DNA of 64,000 nt from Simkaniaceae bacterium (lineage in GTDB: Bacteria > Chlamydiota > Chlamydiia > Chlamydiales > Simkaniaceae). Below are positions 62,623-64,000 of this stretch, piece by piece; positions within the stretch are counted from its first letter, which is position 1; the number at the start of each line of letters is the position of its first letter. The notes beneath the pieces were generated by a model. The model ran no database searches. It saw nothing but the letters and a program-made list of their open reading frames with translations, and was not told the DNA's origin. A program made the position numbers and the translations under genes. The DNA is taken from NCBI GenBank assembly GCA_030064985.1, contig JASJDV010000010.1, positions 1 through 64,000 on the forward strand, in the 5' to 3' direction.

Positions 62623-62810
62623 ATTAGGTCCTTTTAAAGCAATTGTGACTTGGTAGCTCATAAATTTCAAGTTTGATATAGTGCCATTGTTTTAAAAATA
62701 CCTAGATAATAAAGCGATTTTTTTATGGTTGAAACCTGGAACTTGAACAAATCATGCCTATGTATAGATTTGAACTTTTAAATTGAAAACACTATAGATT
62801 AAAGATAGAT

Positions 62811-64000
62811 ATGCCCGAAGAATCGAAAGACAAGCCTAAATGGCAACGTTATTTAAAAGAAAGAAGCTTTGGTAAGCGCCTTCTTCTAGGGCTTGCCATT
62901 CTTCTTTCTCTTGCTATTTTCATCCACTTCAAAGAAGTGCGTGTAGAAATGCTTGAACTCGATAGCAAGGCTAAAAATTGTATCGTTGCTCAGGTGAATT
63001 TTGAATTTCCTGACGAAGAAGGGACAGTGGTTCTTCGACAAGAATCTGCACGTGATATTGGAGCTATTTTTCGCTTAGATCCTAAAACCATCGATCAGTG
63101 GCGCTACCAGTTTGAGAATTATTTGATGAATAATCCTAACTGGCGCAATCTTCTTCTAGAAACAACCTTTGAAAAGCTCTACTACGGAGCTGATGAGTTG
63201 AAAGATCTCATACAGAGCCTCCGGTTTACTGATATGAGAACGCTGCAAAGACTCAAATCTCTCGATTTATTGACTCCTGAATATTATCCCCTTCCTTCAA
63301 CATTTAACGGACAGTCAGCAAATTTTCCTGAAGATTTTTGGGGAAATATTCAAAATCGCTTGGTTAAGAAAAATCATAACGCTGCCATGATCACATTCAT
63401 TTTGAATCATATGCGGAGTGTGCATTGGCTCCTTGATAAGGATACGTCAGCCCAAAGAAATTTGCGAAAAATGGTCCAAGCAACTGTTCCTGAACGACTC
63501 AGCCAGATTAAGGTAGGAAGCCGGATTGTTGACCAAGGCGAGAAGGTCACGCAAAAGCACATAGCCATGATTCAGGCAATGAAAAAAGCCTTAGCTGAAA
63601 AGCAGAAAATTTGGGGTCTTTTGCCTCTTCTGAGTAGCTTGATTTTTGCAACCATTGTTACTCTGATCGGAGGCCTTTATTTTAGAAATAGTCACAAGGA
63701 GCTTGTGAATAATATTTACAAGCTCTTTTTGTATGTGACGATTATTATTCTAACCCTTCTTATGTCCAAGGTTACCGAATTTTTTCTTTTGCAGGATACG
63801 GGCGGTCTTTTAGAGGGTGTTCGTTATCCCCTTTTTATTCCCTTTGCTGCGATTCTTTTTTGCGTTCTTTTAAATGCTGAAATTGCCCTTTTTTCCACCT
63901 GTTTCTTATCTGTGATTTTAGGCCTTTCTTTAGCGGTCGATCATAGTCGCTTTATTGTGATTAACCTCACAGCAGGAGTTGTTGCGATCCTTGTATCGCG
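62811..64000 (+). CDS. 7TM-HD membrane phosphohydrolase (PgpH-like), 3' end outside window
   Basis: The frame starts at ATG 62811, with an N-terminal membrane helix ('RLLLGLAILLSLAIFIHF'), an extracytoplasmic 7TMR-HDED domain of ~250 residues including 'VGSRIVDQGEKVTQKHIAMI', and then several membrane helices from about residue 262. The HD phosphohydrolase domain expected at the C-terminus is beyond the edge. PgpH-type members cleave cyclic di-AMP. It is divergent from dnaX across a 140-base gap. Confidence 0.85.
   Translation, partial: MPEESKDKPKWQRYLKERSFGKRLLLGLAILLSLAIFIHFKEVRVEMLELDSKAKNCIVAQVNFEFPDEEGTVVLRQESARDIGAIFRLDPKTIDQWRYQFENYLMNNPNWRNLLLETTFEKLYYGADELKDLIQSLRFTDMRTLQRLKSLDLLTPEYYPLPSTFNGQSANFPEDFWGNIQNRLVKKNHNAAMITFILNHMRSVHWLLDKDTSAQRNLRKMVQATVPERLSQIKVGSRIVDQGEKVTQKHIAMIQAMKKALAEKQKIWGLLPLLSSLIFATIVTLIGGLYFRNSHKELVNNIYKLFLYVTIIILTLLMSKVTEFFLLQDTGGLLEGVRYPLFIPFAAILFCVLLNAEIALFSTCFLSVILGLSLAVDHSRFIVINLTAGVVAILVS

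Overview
The window looks like the chromosome of a member of the Chlamydiota outside the classical Chlamydiaceae (an environmental or 'Parachlamydiales-type' chlamydia). This rests on gene order and content remembered from Chlamydia, not on a search. The order acpP-fabG-fabD-fabH / recR-bamA-ompH-lpxD / pdhA-pdhB-pdhC, the run msbA-accA-(CT266-like)-IHF, waaA next to leuS, and ybaB-dnaX all match chlamydial synteny. There is also a Lys/Arg-rich Hc2-type histone H1-like protein, a nucleotide-transporter-like membrane protein, leucine dehydrogenase and Kdo transferase. The DNA is moderately AT-rich, with long A/T runs between genes.

Layout. 0-8 kb: a partial Sel1-repeat membrane protein, valS, a frameshifted acetyltransferase, an alanine/sodium symporter, DAHP synthase, a lipoprotein and a Nudix hydrolase. 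8-20 kb: a membrane sulfatase-type enzyme, rlmB, a single histone-fold protein, an AsmA-like protein with a histidine phosphatase, Sua5/TsaC, a TMEM14 protein, PAP2, nitroreductase, the H1-like protein, a thioredoxin-fold protein, an amino-acid exchanger and a relic of rarA. 20-34 kb: fatty-acid initiation genes, recR, outer-membrane assembly (bamA, ompH/skp), lpxD, a CorA transporter, a DnaQ-like exonuclease and the pyruvate dehydrogenase operon. 34-42 kb: lipid exporter, accA, an L,D-transpeptidase, a CT266-like gene, an IHF/HU protein and tyrS. 42-53 kb: rpiA, a DUF151 nuclease, leucine dehydrogenase, malic enzyme, a nucleotide-transporter-like protein and an APC antiporter, interspersed with decayed genes (IS1595-type transposase tail, TauE/SafE permease, M48 protease, HD phosphohydrolase). 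53-64 kb: glycosyltransferase and polysaccharide deacetylase, a eukaryote-like U-box/RING protein, two CAU tRNAs, waaA-leuS, a hypothetical, ybaB-dnaX and the start of a 7TM-HD membrane protein.

Functionally the window is mostly envelope biogenesis (fatty acid, lipid A and Kdo, BAM, peptidoglycan cross-linking), central carbon entry (PDH, malic enzyme, RpiA), tRNA charging and modification, DNA packaging (H1-like, histone-fold, IHF, YbaB) and amino-acid or nucleotide exchange with a host. The most notable items are the U-box-like candidate effector, the coexistence of a histone-fold protein with an H1-like protein, a four-copy family of MITE-like intergenic repeats with terminal inverted repeats, and at least six genes in different stages of decay that suggest ongoing genome reduction. 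I did not find a clear new multi-gene system (defence island, CRISPR, prophage).
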